The translations under genes and the position numbers were made by a program. DNA of 64,000 nt from positions 1-64,000 of the forward strand of contig JAZARR010000236.1 in assembly GCA_037389465.1 (NCBI GenBank). Direction: 5' to 3'. Position 1 is the stretch's first letter, and the number at the start of each line of letters is the position of its first letter. Shown here piece by piece: positions 25,501-37,745 of the stretch. Source of the DNA: Baylisascaris procyonis. Lineage: Eukaryota; Nematoda; Chromadorea; Rhabditida; Ascarididae. Under the pieces are notes generated by a model. It worked only from the letters and a program-made list of their open reading frames with translations. It made no database searches and was not told the DNA's origin.

Positions 25501-28500
25501 AGCCTAAGCCTAAGCCTAAGCCTAAGCCTAAGCCTAAGCCTAAGCCTAAGCCTAAGCCTAAGCCTAAGCCTAAGCCTAAGCCTAAGCCTAAGCCTAAGCC
25601 TAAGCCTAAGCCTAAGCCTAAGCCTAAGCCTAAGCCTAAGCCTAAGCCTAAGCCTAAGCCTAAGCCTAAGCCTAAGCCTAAGCCTAAGCCTAAGCCTAAG
25701 CCTAAGCCTAAGCCTAAGCCTAAGCCTAAGCCTAAGCCTAAGCCTAAGCCTAAGCCTAAGCCTAAGCCTAAGCCTAAGCCTAAGCCTAAGCCTAAGCCTA
25801 AGCCTAAGCCTAAGCCTAAGCCTAAGCCTAAGCCTAAGCCTAAGCCTAAGCCTAAGCCTAAGCCTAAGCCTAAGCCTAAGCCTAAGCCTAAGCCTAAGCC
25901 TAAGCCTAAGCCTAAGCCTAAGCCTAAGCCTAAGCCTAAGCCTAAGCCTAAGCCTAAGCCTAAGCCTAAGCCTAAGCCTAAGCCTAAGCCTAAGCCTAAG
26001 CCTAAGCCTAAGCCTAAGCCTAAGCCTAAGCCTAAGCCTAAGCCTAAGCCTAAGCCTAAGCCTAAGCCTAAGCCTAAGCCTAAGCCTAAGCCTAAGCCTA
26101 AGCCTAAGCCTAAGCCTAAGCCTAAGCCTAAGCCTAAGCCTAAGCCTAAGCCTAAGCCTAAGCCTAAGCCTAAGCCTAAGCCTAAGCCTAAGCCTAAGCC
26201 TAAGCCTAAGCCTAAGCCTAAGCCTAAGCCTAAGCCTAAGCCTAAGCCTAAGCCTAAGCCTAAGCCTAAGCCTAAGCCTAAGCCTAAGCCTAAGCCTAAG
26301 CCTAAGCCTAAGCCTAAGCCTAAGCCTAAGCCTAAGCCTAAGCCTAAGCCTAAGCCTAAGCCTAAGCCTAAGCCTAAGCCTAAGCCTAAGCCTAAGCCTA
26401 AGCCTAAGCCTAAGCCTAAGCCTAAGCCTAAGCCTAAGCCTAAGCCTAAGCCTAAGCCTAAGCCTAAGCCTAAGCCTAAGCCTAAGCCTAAGCCTAAGCC
26501 TAAGCCTAAGCCTAAGCCTAAGCCTAAGCCTAAGCCTAAGCCTAAGCCTAAGCCTAAGCCTAAGCCTAAGCCTAAGCCTAAGCCTAAGCCTAAGCCTAAG
26601 CCTAAGCCTAAGCCTAAGCCTAAGCCTAAGCCTAAGCCTAAGCCTAAGCCTAAGCCTAAGCCTAAGCCTAAGCCTAAGCCTAAGCCTAAGCCTAAGCCTA
26701 AGCCTAAGCCTAAGCCTAAGCCTAAGCCTAAGCCTAAGCCTAAGCCTAAGCCTAAGCCTAAGCCTAAGCCTAAGCCTAAGCCTAAGCCTAAGCCTAAGCC
26801 TAAGCCTAAGCCTAAGCCTAAGCCTAAGCCTAAGCCTAAGCCTAAGCCTAAGCCTAAGCCTAAGCCTAAGCCTAAGCCTAAGCCTAAGCCTAAGCCTAAG
26901 CCTAAGCCTAAGCCTAAGCCTAAGCCTAAGCCTAAGCCTAAGCCTAAGCCTAAGCCTAAGCCTAAGCCTAAGCCTAAGCCTAAGCCTAAGCCTAAGCCTA
27001 AGCCTAAGCCTAAGCCTAAGCCTAAGCCTAAGCCTAAGCCTAAGCCTAAGCCTAAGCCTAAGCCTAAGCCTAAGCCTAAGCCTAAGCCTAAGCCTAAGCC
27101 TAAGCCTAAGCCTAAGCCTAAGCCTAAGCCTAAGCCTAAGCCTAAGCCTAAGCCTAAGCCTAAGCCTAAGCCTAAGCCTAAGCCTAAGCCTAAGCCTAAG
27201 CCTAAGCCTAAGCCTAAGCCTAAGCCTAAGCCTAAGCCTAAGCCTAAGCCTAAGCCTAAGCCTAAGCCTAAGCCTAAGCCTAAGCCTAAGCCTAAGCCTA
27301 AGCCTAAGCCTAAGCCTAAGCCTAAGCCTAAGCCTAAGCCTAAGCCTAAGCCTAAGCCTAAGCCTAAGCCTAAGCCTAAGCCTAAGCCTAAGCCTAAGCC
27401 TAAGCCTAAGCCTAAGCCTAAGCCTAAGCCTAAGCCTAAGCCTAAGCCTAAGCCTAAGCCTAAGCCTAAGCCTAAGCCTAAGCCTAAGCCTAAGCCTAAG
27501 CCTAAGCCTAAGCCTAAGCCTAAGCCTAAGCCTAAGCCTAAGCCTAAGCCTAAGCCTAAGCCTAAGCCTAAGCCTAAGCCTAAGCCTAAGCCTAAGCCTA
27601 AGCCTAAGCCTAAGCCTAAGCCTAAGCCTAAGCCTAAGCCTAAGCCTAAGCCTAAGCCTAAGCCTAAGCCTAAGCCTAAGCCTAAGCCTAAGCCTAAGCC
27701 TAAGCCTAAGCCTAAGCCTAAGCCTAAGCCTAAGCCTAAGCCTAAGCCTAAGCCTAAGCCTAAGCCTAAGCCTAAGCCTAAGCCTAAGCCTAAGCCTAAG
27801 CCTAAGCCTAAGCCTAAGCCTAAGCCTAAGCCTAAGCCTAAGCCTAAGCCTAAGCCTAAGCCTAAGCCTAAGCCTAAGCCTAAGCCTAAGCCTAAGCCTA
27901 AGCCTAAGCCTAAGCCTAAGCCTAAGCCTAAGCCTAAGCCTAAGCCTAAGCCTAAGCCTAAGCCTAAGCCTAAGCCTAAGCCTAAGCCTAAGCCTAAGCC
28001 TAAGCCTAAGCCTAAGCCTAAGCCTAAGCCTAAGCCTAAGCCTAAGCCTAAGCCTAAGCCTAAGCCTAAGCCTAAGCCTAAGCCTAAGCCTAAGCCTAAG
28101 CCTAAGCCTAAGCCTAAGCCTAAGCCTAAGCCTAAGCCTAAGCCTAAGCCTAAGCCTAAGCCTAAGCCTAAGCCTAAGCCTAAGCCTAAGCCTAAGCCTA
28201 AGCCTAAGCCTAAGCCTAAGCCTAAGCCTAAGCCTAAGCCTAAGCCTAAGCCTAAGCCTAAGCCTAAGCCTAAGCCTAAGCCTAAGCCTAAGCCTAAGCC
28301 TAAGCCTAAGCCTAAGCCTAAGCCTAAGCCTAAGCCTAAGCCTAAGCCTAAGCCTAAGCCTAAGCCTAAGCCTAAGCCTAAGCCTAAGCCTAAGCCTAAG
28401 CCTAAGCCTAAGCCTAAGCCTAAGCCTAAGCCTAAGCCTAAGCCTAAGCCTAAGCCTAAGCCTAAGCCTAAGCCTAAGCCTAAGCCTAAGCCTAAGCCTA

Positions 28501-31500
28501 AGCCTAAGCCTAAGCCTAAGCCTAAGCCTAAGCCTAAGCCTAAGCCTAAGCCTAAGCCTAAGCCTAAGCCTAAGCCTAAGCCTAAGCCTAAGCCTAAGCC
28601 TAAGCCTAAGCCTAAGCCTAAGCCTAAGCCTAAGCCTAAGCCTAAGCCTAAGCCTAAGCCTAAGCCTAAGCCTAAGCCTAAGCCTAAGCCTAAGCCTAAG
28701 CCTAAGCCTAAGCCTAAGCCTAAGCCTAAGCCTAAGCCTAAGCCTAAGCCTAAGCCTAAGCCTAAGCCTAAGCCTAAGCCTAAGCCTAAGCCTAAGCCTA
28801 AGCCTAAGCCTAAGCCTAAGCCTAAGCCTAAGCCTAAGCCTAAGCCTAAGCCTAAGCCTAAGCCTAAGCCTAAGCCTAAGCCTAAGCCTAAGCCTAAGCC
28901 TAAGCCTAAGCCTAAGCCTAAGCCTAAGCCTAAGCCTAAGCCTAAGCCTAAGCCTAAGCCTAAGCCTAAGCCTAAGCCTAAGCCTAAGCCTAAGCCTAAG
29001 CCTAAGCCTAAGCCTAAGCCTAAGCCTAAGCCTAAGCCTAAGCCTAAGCCTAAGCCTAAGCCTAAGCCTAAGCCTAAGCCTAAGCCTAAGCCTAAGCCTA
29101 AGCCTAAGCCTAAGCCTAAGCCTAAGCCTAAGCCTAAGCCTAAGCCTAAGCCTAAGCCTAAGCCTAAGCCTAAGCCTAAGCCTAAGCCTAAGCCTAAGCC
29201 TAAGCCTAAGCCTAAGCCTAAGCCTAAGCCTAAGCCTAAGCCTAAGCCTAAGCCTAAGCCTAAGCCTAAGCCTAAGCCTAAGCCTAAGCCTAAGCCTAAG
29301 CCTAAGCCTAAGCCTAAGCCTAAGCCTAAGCCTAAGCCTAAGCCTAAGCCTAAGCCTAAGCCTAAGCCTAAGCCTAAGCCTAAGCCTAAGCCTAAGCCTA
29401 AGCCTAAGCCTAAGCCTAAGCCTAAGCCTAAGCCTAAGCCTAAGCCTAAGCCTAAGCCTAAGCCTAAGCCTAAGCCTAAGCCTAAGCCTAAGCCTAAGCC
29501 TAAGCCTAAGCCTAAGCCTAAGCCTAAGCCTAAGCCTAAGCCTAAGCCTAAGCCTAAGCCTAAGCCTAAGCCTAAGCCTAAGCCTAAGCCTAAGCCTAAG
29601 CCTAAGCCTAAGCCTAAGCCTAAGCCTAAGCCTAAGCCTAAGCCTAAGCCTAAGCCTAAGCCTAAGCCTAAGCCTAAGCCTAAGCCTAAGCCTAAGCCTA
29701 AGCCTAAGCCTAAGCCTAAGCCTAAGCCTAAGCCTAAGCCTAAGCCTAAGCCTAAGCCTAAGCCTAAGCCTAAGCCTAAGCCTAAGCCTAAGCCTAAGCC
29801 TAAGCCTAAGCCTAAGCCTAAGCCTAAGCCTAAGCCTAAGCCTAAGCCTAAGCCTAAGCCTAAGCCTAAGCCTAAGCCTAAGCCTAAGCCTAAGCCTAAG
29901 CCTAAGCCTAAGCCTAAGCCTAAGCCTAAGCCTAAGCCTAAGCCTAAGCCTAAGCCTAAGCCTAAGCCTAAGCCTAAGCCTAAGCCTAAGCCTAAGCCTA
30001 AGCCTAAGCCTAAGCCTAAGCCTAAGCCTAAGCCTAAGCCTAAGCCTAAGCCTAAGCCTAAGCCTAAGCCTAAGCCTAAGCCTAAGCCTAAGCCTAAGCC
30101 TAAGCCTAAGCCTAAGCCTAAGCCTAAGCCTAAGCCTAAGCCTAAGCCTAAGCCTAAGCCTAAGCCTAAGCCTAAGCCTAAGCCTAAGCCTAAGCCTAAG
30201 CCTAAGCCTAAGCCTAAGCCTAAGCCTAAGCCTAAGCCTAAGCCTAAGCCTAAGCCTAAGCCTAAGCCTAAGCCTAAGCCTAAGCCTAAGCCTAAGCCTA
30301 AGCCTAAGCCTAAGCCTAAGCCTAAGCCTAAGCCTAAGCCTAAGCCTAAGCCTAAGCCTAAGCCTAAGCCTAAGCCTAAGCCTAAGCCTAAGCCTAAGCC
30401 TAAGCCTAAGCCTAAGCCTAAGCCTAAGCCTAAGCCTAAGCCTAAGCCTAAGCCTAAGCCTAAGCCTAAGCCTAAGCCTAAGCCTAAGCCTAAGCCTAAG
30501 CCTAAGCCTAAGCCTAAGCCTAAGCCTAAGCCTAAGCCTAAGCCTAAGCCTAAGCCTAAGCCTAAGCCTAAGCCTAAGCCTAAGCCTAAGCCTAAGCCTA
30601 AGCCTAAGCCTAAGCCTAAGCCTAAGCCTAAGCCTAAGCCTAAGCCTAAGCCTAAGCCTAAGCCTAAGCCTAAGCCTAAGCCTAAGCCTAAGCCTAAGCC
30701 TAAGCCTAAGCCTAAGCCTAAGCCTAAGCCTAAGCCTAAGCCTAAGCCTAAGCCTAAGCCTAAGCCTAAGCCTAAGCCTAAGCCTAAGCCTAAGCCTAAG
30801 CCTAAGCCTAAGCCTAAGCCTAAGCCTAAGCCTAAGCCTAAGCCTAAGCCTAAGCCTAAGCCTAAGCCTAAGCCTAAGCCTAAGCCTAAGCCTAAGCCTA
30901 AGCCTAAGCCTAAGCCTAAGCCTAAGCCTAAGCCTAAGCCTAAGCCTAAGCCTAAGCCTAAGCCTAAGCCTAAGCCTAAGCCTAAGCCTAAGCCTAAGCC
31001 TAAGCCTAAGCCTAAGCCTAAGCCTAAGCCTAAGCCTAAGCCTAAGCCTAAGCCTAAGCCTAAGCCTAAGCCTAAGCCTAAGCCTAAGCCTAAGCCTAAG
31101 CCTAAGCCTAAGCCTAAGCCTAAGCCTAAGCCTAAGCCTAAGCCTAAGCCTAAGCCTAAGCCTAAGCCTAAGCCTAAGCCTAAGCCTAAGCCTAAGCCTA
31201 AGCCTAAGCCTAAGCCTAAGCCTAAGCCTAAGCCTAAGCCTAAGCCTAAGCCTAAGCCTAAGCCTAAGCCTAAGCCTAAGCCTAAGCCTAAGCCTAAGCC
31301 TAAGCCTAAGCCTAAGCCTAAGCCTAAGCCTAAGCCTAAGCCTAAGCCTAAGCCTAAGCCTAAGCCTAAGCCTAAGCCTAAGCCTAAGCCTAAGCCTAAG
31401 CCTAAGCCTAAGCCTAAGCCTAAGCCTAAGCCTAAGCCTAAGCCTAAGCCTAAGCCTAAGCCTAAGCCTAAGCCTAAGCCTAAGCCTAAGCCTAAGCCTA

Positions 31501-34500
31501 AGCCTAAGCCTAAGCCTAAGCCTAAGCCTAAGCCTAAGCCTAAGCCTAAGCCTAAGCCTAAGCCTAAGCCTAAGCCTAAGCCTAAGCCTAAGCCTAAGCC
31601 TAAGCCTAAGCCTAAGCCTAAGCCTAAGCCTAAGCCTAAGCCTAAGCCTAAGCCTAAGCCTAAGCCTAAGCCTAAGCCTAAGCCTAAGCCTAAGCCTAAG
31701 CCTAAGCCTAAGCCTAAGCCTAAGCCTAAGCCTAAGCCTAAGCCTAAGCCTAAGCCTAAGCCTAAGCCTAAGCCTAAGCCTAAGCCTAAGCCTAAGCCTA
31801 AGCCTAAGCCTAAGCCTAAGCCTAAGCCTAAGCCTAAGCCTAAGCCTAAGCCTAAGCCTAAGCCTAAGCCTAAGCCTAAGCCTAAGCCTAAGCCTAAGCC
31901 TAAGCCTAAGCCTAAGCCTAAGCCTAAGCCTAAGCCTAAGCCTAAGCCTAAGCCTAAGCCTAAGCCTAAGCCTAAGCCTAAGCCTAAGCCTAAGCCTAAG
32001 CCTAAGCCTAAGCCTAAGCCTAAGCCTAAGCCTAAGCCTAAGCCTAAGCCTAAGCCTAAGCCTAAGCCTAAGCCTAAGCCTAAGCCTAAGCCTAAGCCTA
32101 AGCCTAAGCCTAAGCCTAAGCCTAAGCCTAAGCCTAAGCCTAAGCCTAAGCCTAAGCCTAAGCCTAAGCCTAAGCCTAAGCCTAAGCCTAAGCCTAAGCC
32201 TAAGCCTAAGCCTAAGCCTAAGCCTAAGCCTAAGCCTAAGCCTAAGCCTAAGCCTAAGCCTAAGCCTAAGCCTAAGCCTAAGCCTAAGCCTAAGCCTAAG
32301 CCTAAGCCTAAGCCTAAGCCTAAGCCTAAGCCTAAGCCTAAGCCTAAGCCTAAGCCTAAGCCTAAGCCTAAGCCTAAGCCTAAGCCTAAGCCTAAGCCTA
32401 AGCCTAAGCCTAAGCCTAAGCCTAAGCCTAAGCCTAAGCCTAAGCCTAAGCCTAAGCCTAAGCCTAAGCCTAAGCCTAAGCCTAAGCCTAAGCCTAAGCC
32501 TAAGCCTAAGCCTAAGCCTAAGCCTAAGCCTAAGCCTAAGCCTAAGCCTAAGCCTAAGCCTAAGCCTAAGCCTAAGCCTAAGCCTAAGCCTAAGCCTAAG
32601 CCTAAGCCTAAGCCTAAGCCTAAGCCTAAGCCTAAGCCTAAGCCTAAGCCTAAGCCTAAGCCTAAGCCTAAGCCTAAGCCTAAGCCTAAGCCTAAGCCTA
32701 AGCCTAAGCCTAAGCCTAAGCCTAAGCCTAAGCCTAAGCCTAAGCCTAAGCCTAAGCCTAAGCCTAAGCCTAAGCCTAAGCCTAAGCCTAAGCCTAAGCC
32801 TAAGCCTAAGCCTAAGCCTAAGCCTAAGCCTAAGCCTAAGCCTAAGCCTAAGCCTAAGCCTAAGCCTAAGCCTAAGCCTAAGCCTAAGCCTAAGCCTAAG
32901 CCTAAGCCTAAGCCTAAGCCTAAGCCTAAGCCTAAGCCTAAGCCTAAGCCTAAGCCTAAGCCTAAGCCTAAGCCTAAGCCTAAGCCTAAGCCTAAGCCTA
33001 AGCCTAAGCCTAAGCCTAAGCCTAAGCCTAAGCCTAAGCCTAAGCCTAAGCCTAAGCCTAAGCCTAAGCCTAAGCCTAAGCCTAAGCCTAAGCCTAAGCC
33101 TAAGCCTAAGCCTAAGCCTAAGCCTAAGCCTAAGCCTAAGCCTAAGCCTAAGCCTAAGCCTAAGCCTAAGCCTAAGCCTAAGCCTAAGCCTAAGCCTAAG
33201 CCTAAGCCTAAGCCTAAGCCTAAGCCTAAGCCTAAGCCTAAGCCTAAGCCTAAGCCTAAGCCTAAGCCTAAGCCTAAGCCTAAGCCTAAGCCTAAGCCTA
33301 AGCCTAAGCCTAAGCCTAAGCCTAAGCCTAAGCCTAAGCCTAAGCCTAAGCCTAAGCCTAAGCCTAAGCCTAAGCCTAAGCCTAAGCCTAAGCCTAAGCC
33401 TAAGCCTAAGCCTAAGCCTAAGCCTAAGCCTAAGCCTAAGCCTAAGCCTAAGCCTAAGCCTAAGCCTAAGCCTAAGCCTAAGCCTAAGCCTAAGCCTAAG
33501 CCTAAGCCTAAGCCTAAGCCTAAGCCTAAGCCTAAGCCTAAGCCTAAGCCTAAGCCTAAGCCTAAGCCTAAGCCTAAGCCTAAGCCTAAGCCTAAGCCTA
33601 AGCCTAAGCCTAAGCCTAAGCCTAAGCCTAAGCCTAAGCCTAAGCCTAAGCCTAAGCCTAAGCCTAAGCCTAAGCCTAAGCCTAAGCCTAAGCCTAAGCC
33701 TAAGCCTAAGCCTAAGCCTAAGCCTAAGCCTAAGCCTAAGCCTAAGCCTAAGCCTAAGCCTAAGCCTAAGCCTAAGCCTAAGCCTAAGCCTAAGCCTAAG
33801 CCTAAGCCTAAGCCTAAGCCTAAGCCTAAGCCTAAGCCTAAGCCTAAGCCTAAGCCTAAGCCTAAGCCTAAGCCTAAGCCTAAGCCTAAGCCTAAGCCTA
33901 AGCCTAAGCCTAAGCCTAAGCCTAAGCCTAAGCCTAAGCCTAAGCCTAAGCCTAAGCCTAAGCCTAAGCCTAAGCCTAAGCCTAAGCCTAAGCCTAAGCC
34001 TAAGCCTAAGCCTAAGCCTAAGCCTAAGCCTAAGCCTAAGCCTAAGCCTAAGCCTAAGCCTAAGCCTAAGCCTAAGCCTAAGCCTAAGCCTAAGCCTAAG
34101 CCTAAGCCTAAGCCTAAGCCTAAGCCTAAGCCTAAGCCTAAGCCTAAGCCTAAGCCTAAGCCTAAGCCTAAGCCTAAGCCTAAGCCTAAGCCTAAGCCTA
34201 AGCCTAAGCCTAAGCCTAAGCCTAAGCCTAAGCCTAAGCCTAAGCCTAAGCCTAAGCCTAAGCCTAAGCCTAAGCCTAAGCCTAAGCCTAAGCCTAAGCC
34301 TAAGCCTAAGCCTAAGCCTAAGCCTAAGCCTAAGCCTAAGCCTAAGCCTAAGCCTAAGCCTAAGCCTAAGCCTAAGCCTAAGCCTAAGCCTAAGCCTAAG
34401 CCTAAGCCTAAGCCTAAGCCTAAGCCTAAGCCTAAGCCTAAGCCTAAGCCTAAGCCTAAGCCTAAGCCTAAGCCTAAGCCTAAGCCTAAGCCTAAGCCTA

Positions 34501-36835
34501 AGCCTAAGCCTAAGCCTAAGCCTAAGCCTAAGCCTAAGCCTAAGCCTAAGCCTAAGCCTAAGCCTAAGCCTAAGCCTAAGCCTAAGCCTAAGCCTAAGCC
34601 TAAGCCTAAGCCTAAGCCTAAGCCTAAGCCTAAGCCTAAGCCTAAGCCTAAGCCTAAGCCTAAGCCTAAGCCTAAGCCTAAGCCTAAGCCTAAGCCTAAG
34701 CCTAAGCCTAAGCCTAAGCCTAAGCCTAAGCCTAAGCCTAAGCCTAAGCCTAAGCCTAAGCCTAAGCCTAAGCCTAAGCCTAAGCCTAAGCCTAAGCCTA
34801 AGCCTAAGCCTAAGCCTAAGCCTAAGCCTAAGCCTAAGCCTAAGCCTAAGCCTAAGCCTAAGCCTAAGCCTAAGCCTAAGCCTAAGCCTAAGCCTAAGCC
34901 TAAGCCTAAGCCTAAGCCTAAGCCTAAGCCTAAGCCTAAGCCTAAGCCTAAGCCTAAGCCTAAGCCTAAGCCTAAGCCTAAGCCTAAGCCTAAGCCTAAG
35001 CCTAAGCCTAAGCCTAAGCCTAAGCCTAAGCCTAAGCCTAAGCCTAAGCCTAAGCCTAAGCCTAAGCCTAAGCCTAAGCCTAAGCCTAAGCCTAAGCCTA
35101 AGCCTAAGCCTAAGCCTAAGCCTAAGCCTAAGCCTAAGCCTAAGCCTAAGCCTAAGCCTAAGCCTAAGCCTAAGCCTAAGCCTAAGCCTAAGCCTAAGCC
35201 TAAGCCTAAGCCTAAGCCTAAGCCTAAGCCTAAGCCTAAGCCTAAGCCTAAGCCTAAGCCTAAGCCTAAGCCTAAGCCTAAGCCTAAGCCTAAGCCTAAG
35301 CCTAAGCCTAAGCCTAAGCCTAAGCCTAAGCCTAAGCCTAAGCCTAAGCCTAAGCCTAAGCCTAAGCCTAAGCCTAAGCCTAAGCCTAAGCCTAAGCCTA
35401 AGCCTAAGCCTAAGCCTAAGCCTAAGCCTAAGCCTAAGCCTAAGCCTAAGCCTAAGCCTAAGCCTAAGCCTAAGCCTAAGCCTAAGCCTAAGCCTAAGCC
35501 TAAGCCTAAGCCTAAGCCTAAGCCTAAGCCTAAGCCTAAGCCTAAGCCTAAGCCTAAGCCTAAGCCTAAGCCTAAGCCTAAGCCTAAGCCTAAGCCTAAG
35601 CCTAAGCCTAAGCCTAAGCCTAAGCCTAAGCCTAAGCCTAAGCCTAAGCCTAAGCCTAAGCCTAAGCCTAAGCCTAAGCCTAAGCCTAAGCCTAAGCCTA
35701 AGCCTAAGCCTAAGCCTAAGCCTAAGCCTAAGCCTAAGCCTAAGCCTAAGCCTAAGCCTAAGCCTAAGCCTAAGCCTAAGCCTAAGCCTAAGCCTAAGCC
35801 TAAGCCTAAGCCTAAGCCTAAGCCTAAGCCTAAGCCTAAGCCTAAGCCTAAGCCTAAGCCTAAGCCTAAGCCTAAGCCTAAGCCTAAGCCTAAGCCTAAG
35901 CCTAAGCCTAAGCCTAAGCCTAAGCCTAAGCCTAAGCCTAAGCCTAAGCCTAAGCCTAAGCCTAAGCCTAAGCCTAAGCCTAAGCCTAAGCCTAAGCCTA
36001 AGCCTAAGCCTAAGCCTAAGCCTAAGCCTAAGCCTAAGCCTAAGCCTAAGCCTAAGCCTAAGCCTAAGCCTAAGCCTAAGCCTAAGCCTAAGCCTAAGCC
36101 TAAGCCTAAGCCTAAGCCTAAGCCTAAGCCTAAGCCTAAGCCTAAGCCTAAGCCTAAGCCTAAGCCTAAGCCTAAGCCTAAGCCTAAGCCTAAGCCTAAG
36201 CCTAAGCCTAAGCCTAAGCCTAAGCCTAAGCCTAAGCCTAAGCCTAAGCCTAAGCCTAAGCCTAAGCCTAAGCCTAAGCCTAAGCCTAAGCCTAAGCCTA
36301 AGCCTAAGCCTAAGCCTAAGCCTAAGCCTAAGCCTAAGCCTAAGCCTAAGCCTAAGCCTAAGCCTAAGCCTAAGCCTAAGCCTAAGCCTAAGCCTAAGCC
36401 TAAGCCTAAGCCTAAGCCTAAGCCTAAGCCTAAGCCTAAGCCTAAGCCTAAGCCTAAGCCTAAGCCTAAGCCTAAGCCTAAGCCTAAGCCTAAGCCTAAG
36501 CCTAAGCCTAAGCCTAAGCCTAAGCCTAAGCCTAAGCCTAAGCCTAAGCCTAAGCCTAAGCCTAAGCCTAAGCCTAAGCCTAAGCCTAAGCCTAAGCCTA
36601 AGCCTAAGCCTAAGCCTAAGCCTAAGCCTAAGCCTAAGCCTAAGCCTAAGCCTAAGCCTAAGCCTAAGCCTAAGCCTAAGCCTAAGCCTAAGCCTAAGCC
36701 TAAGCCTAAGCCTAAGCCTAAGCCTAAGCCTAAGCCTAAGCCTAAGCCTAAGCCTAAGCCTAAGCCTAAGCCTAAGCCTAAGCCTAAGCCTAAGCCTAAG
36801 CCTAAGCCTAAGCCTAAGCCTAAGCCTAAGCCTAA
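1561..36835. repeat. Telomere, near-perfect (GCCTAA)n / (TTAGGC)n array
   Basis: This is the canonical nematode telomere hexamer. I see only four length-changing slips: GCTAA at 1858-1862, GCCTA at 2121-2125, GCCCTAA at 2480-2486 and GCTAA at 13389-13393. Between them the runs 2487-13388 (10,902 bp, exactly 1,817 units) and 13394-36835 (23,442 bp, exactly 3,907 units) look perfect. The reading phase of the printed lines changes only at those slips. The G-rich strand is the minus strand, pointing its 3' end towards position 1 as expected for a left telomere. The array has no real genes. Very long open frames of alternating Leu-Gly, Leu-Arg, Lys-Pro or Ser-Leu codons across it are artefacts of a six-base repeat without stops. 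Confidence 0.98.
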
Positions 36836-37745
36836 GCCCAATGCCTAAGCCCAATGCCTAAGTCCAATGCCTAAGTCCTCAGCCAATGCCTAAGTCCTCA
36901 GCCAATGCCTTAGGTCCTCAGCCTTACGGCTAAGGGCCAACGGCTAACGGCTAGGGCCAACGGCTAAGGCTAGGGCCAACGGCTAACGGCTAGGACCAAC
37001 GGCTAACGGCTAGGGCCAACGGCTAACGGGTAAATGCCTAAGTCCTCAACCAATGCCTAAGTCCTCAGCCAACGCCTAAGTCCTCAGCCAATGCCTAAGT
37101 TTTCAGCCAATGCCTAAGTCCCCAGCCAATGCCTAAGTCCTCAGCCAGCGTAAGTCCTCAGCCAATGCCTAAGTCCTCAGCCTTACGGCTAGGGCCAACG
37201 GCTAACGGCTAGGGCCAACGGCTAACGGGTAAATGCCTAAGTCCTCAACAAATGCCTAAGTCCTCAGCTAATGCCTAAGTCCTTAGCCAATGCCTAGGTC
37301 CTCAGCCAACGCCTAAGTCCTCAGCCAATGCTTAAGTCCTCAGCCAATGCCTAAGTCCCCAGCCAATGCTTAAGTCCTCAGCCAGCGTAAGTCCTCAGCC
37401 AATGCCTAAGTCCTCAGCCTTACGGCTAGGGCCAACGGCTAACGGTTAGGACCAACGGCTAACGGCTAGGGCCAACGGCTAAAGGCTAGGGCCAACTGCT
37501 AACGGGTAAATGCCAAAATCCTCAGCCAATGCCTAAGTCCTCAGCCAATGCCTAAGTCCTCAGCCAGCCTATGTCCTCAGCCAATGCCTAAGTCCTCAGC
37601 CTTACGGCTACGGCCAACCACCAACGGCTAGGGCCAACGGCTAACGGCTAGGGCCAACGGCTAAAGGCTAGGGCCAACGGCTAACGGCTAAGGGCCCATG
37701 GCCAATGGCTAAAAACCTACGGCCAACGGCTAACTGCTAGGACCC
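36836..37745. repeat. Subtelomeric satellite derived from telomere repeats
   Basis: The telomere passes into it step by step: GCCTAA alternates with GCCCAAT, then with GTCCAAT, then with GTCCTCA-GCCAAT, giving a 19-bp unit TAAGTCCTCAGCCAATGCC. Blocks of this unit alternate with blocks built on CGGCTAGGGCCAACGGCTAA. The pair forms a higher-order repeat whose landmark GCCTTACGG occurs at 36921, 37180, 37417 and 37599, so periods are about 259, 237 and 182 bp. Each copy also carries ACGGGTAAATGCC-type joints. The last recognisable units end near 37740, after which the sequence is unique. The block is non-coding. Confidence 0.92.

Noticed and set aside
1854..36854. Open frames of thousands of codons (Leu-Gly, Leu-Arg) through the telomere
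   Set aside because: A six-base repeat without stops keeps frames open for ever; the product is a dipeptide repeat and the DNA is telomere.
1..37745. CRISPR array
   Set aside because: The regular repeats are contiguous telomere or satellite units with no unique spacers, and the genome is eukaryotic.
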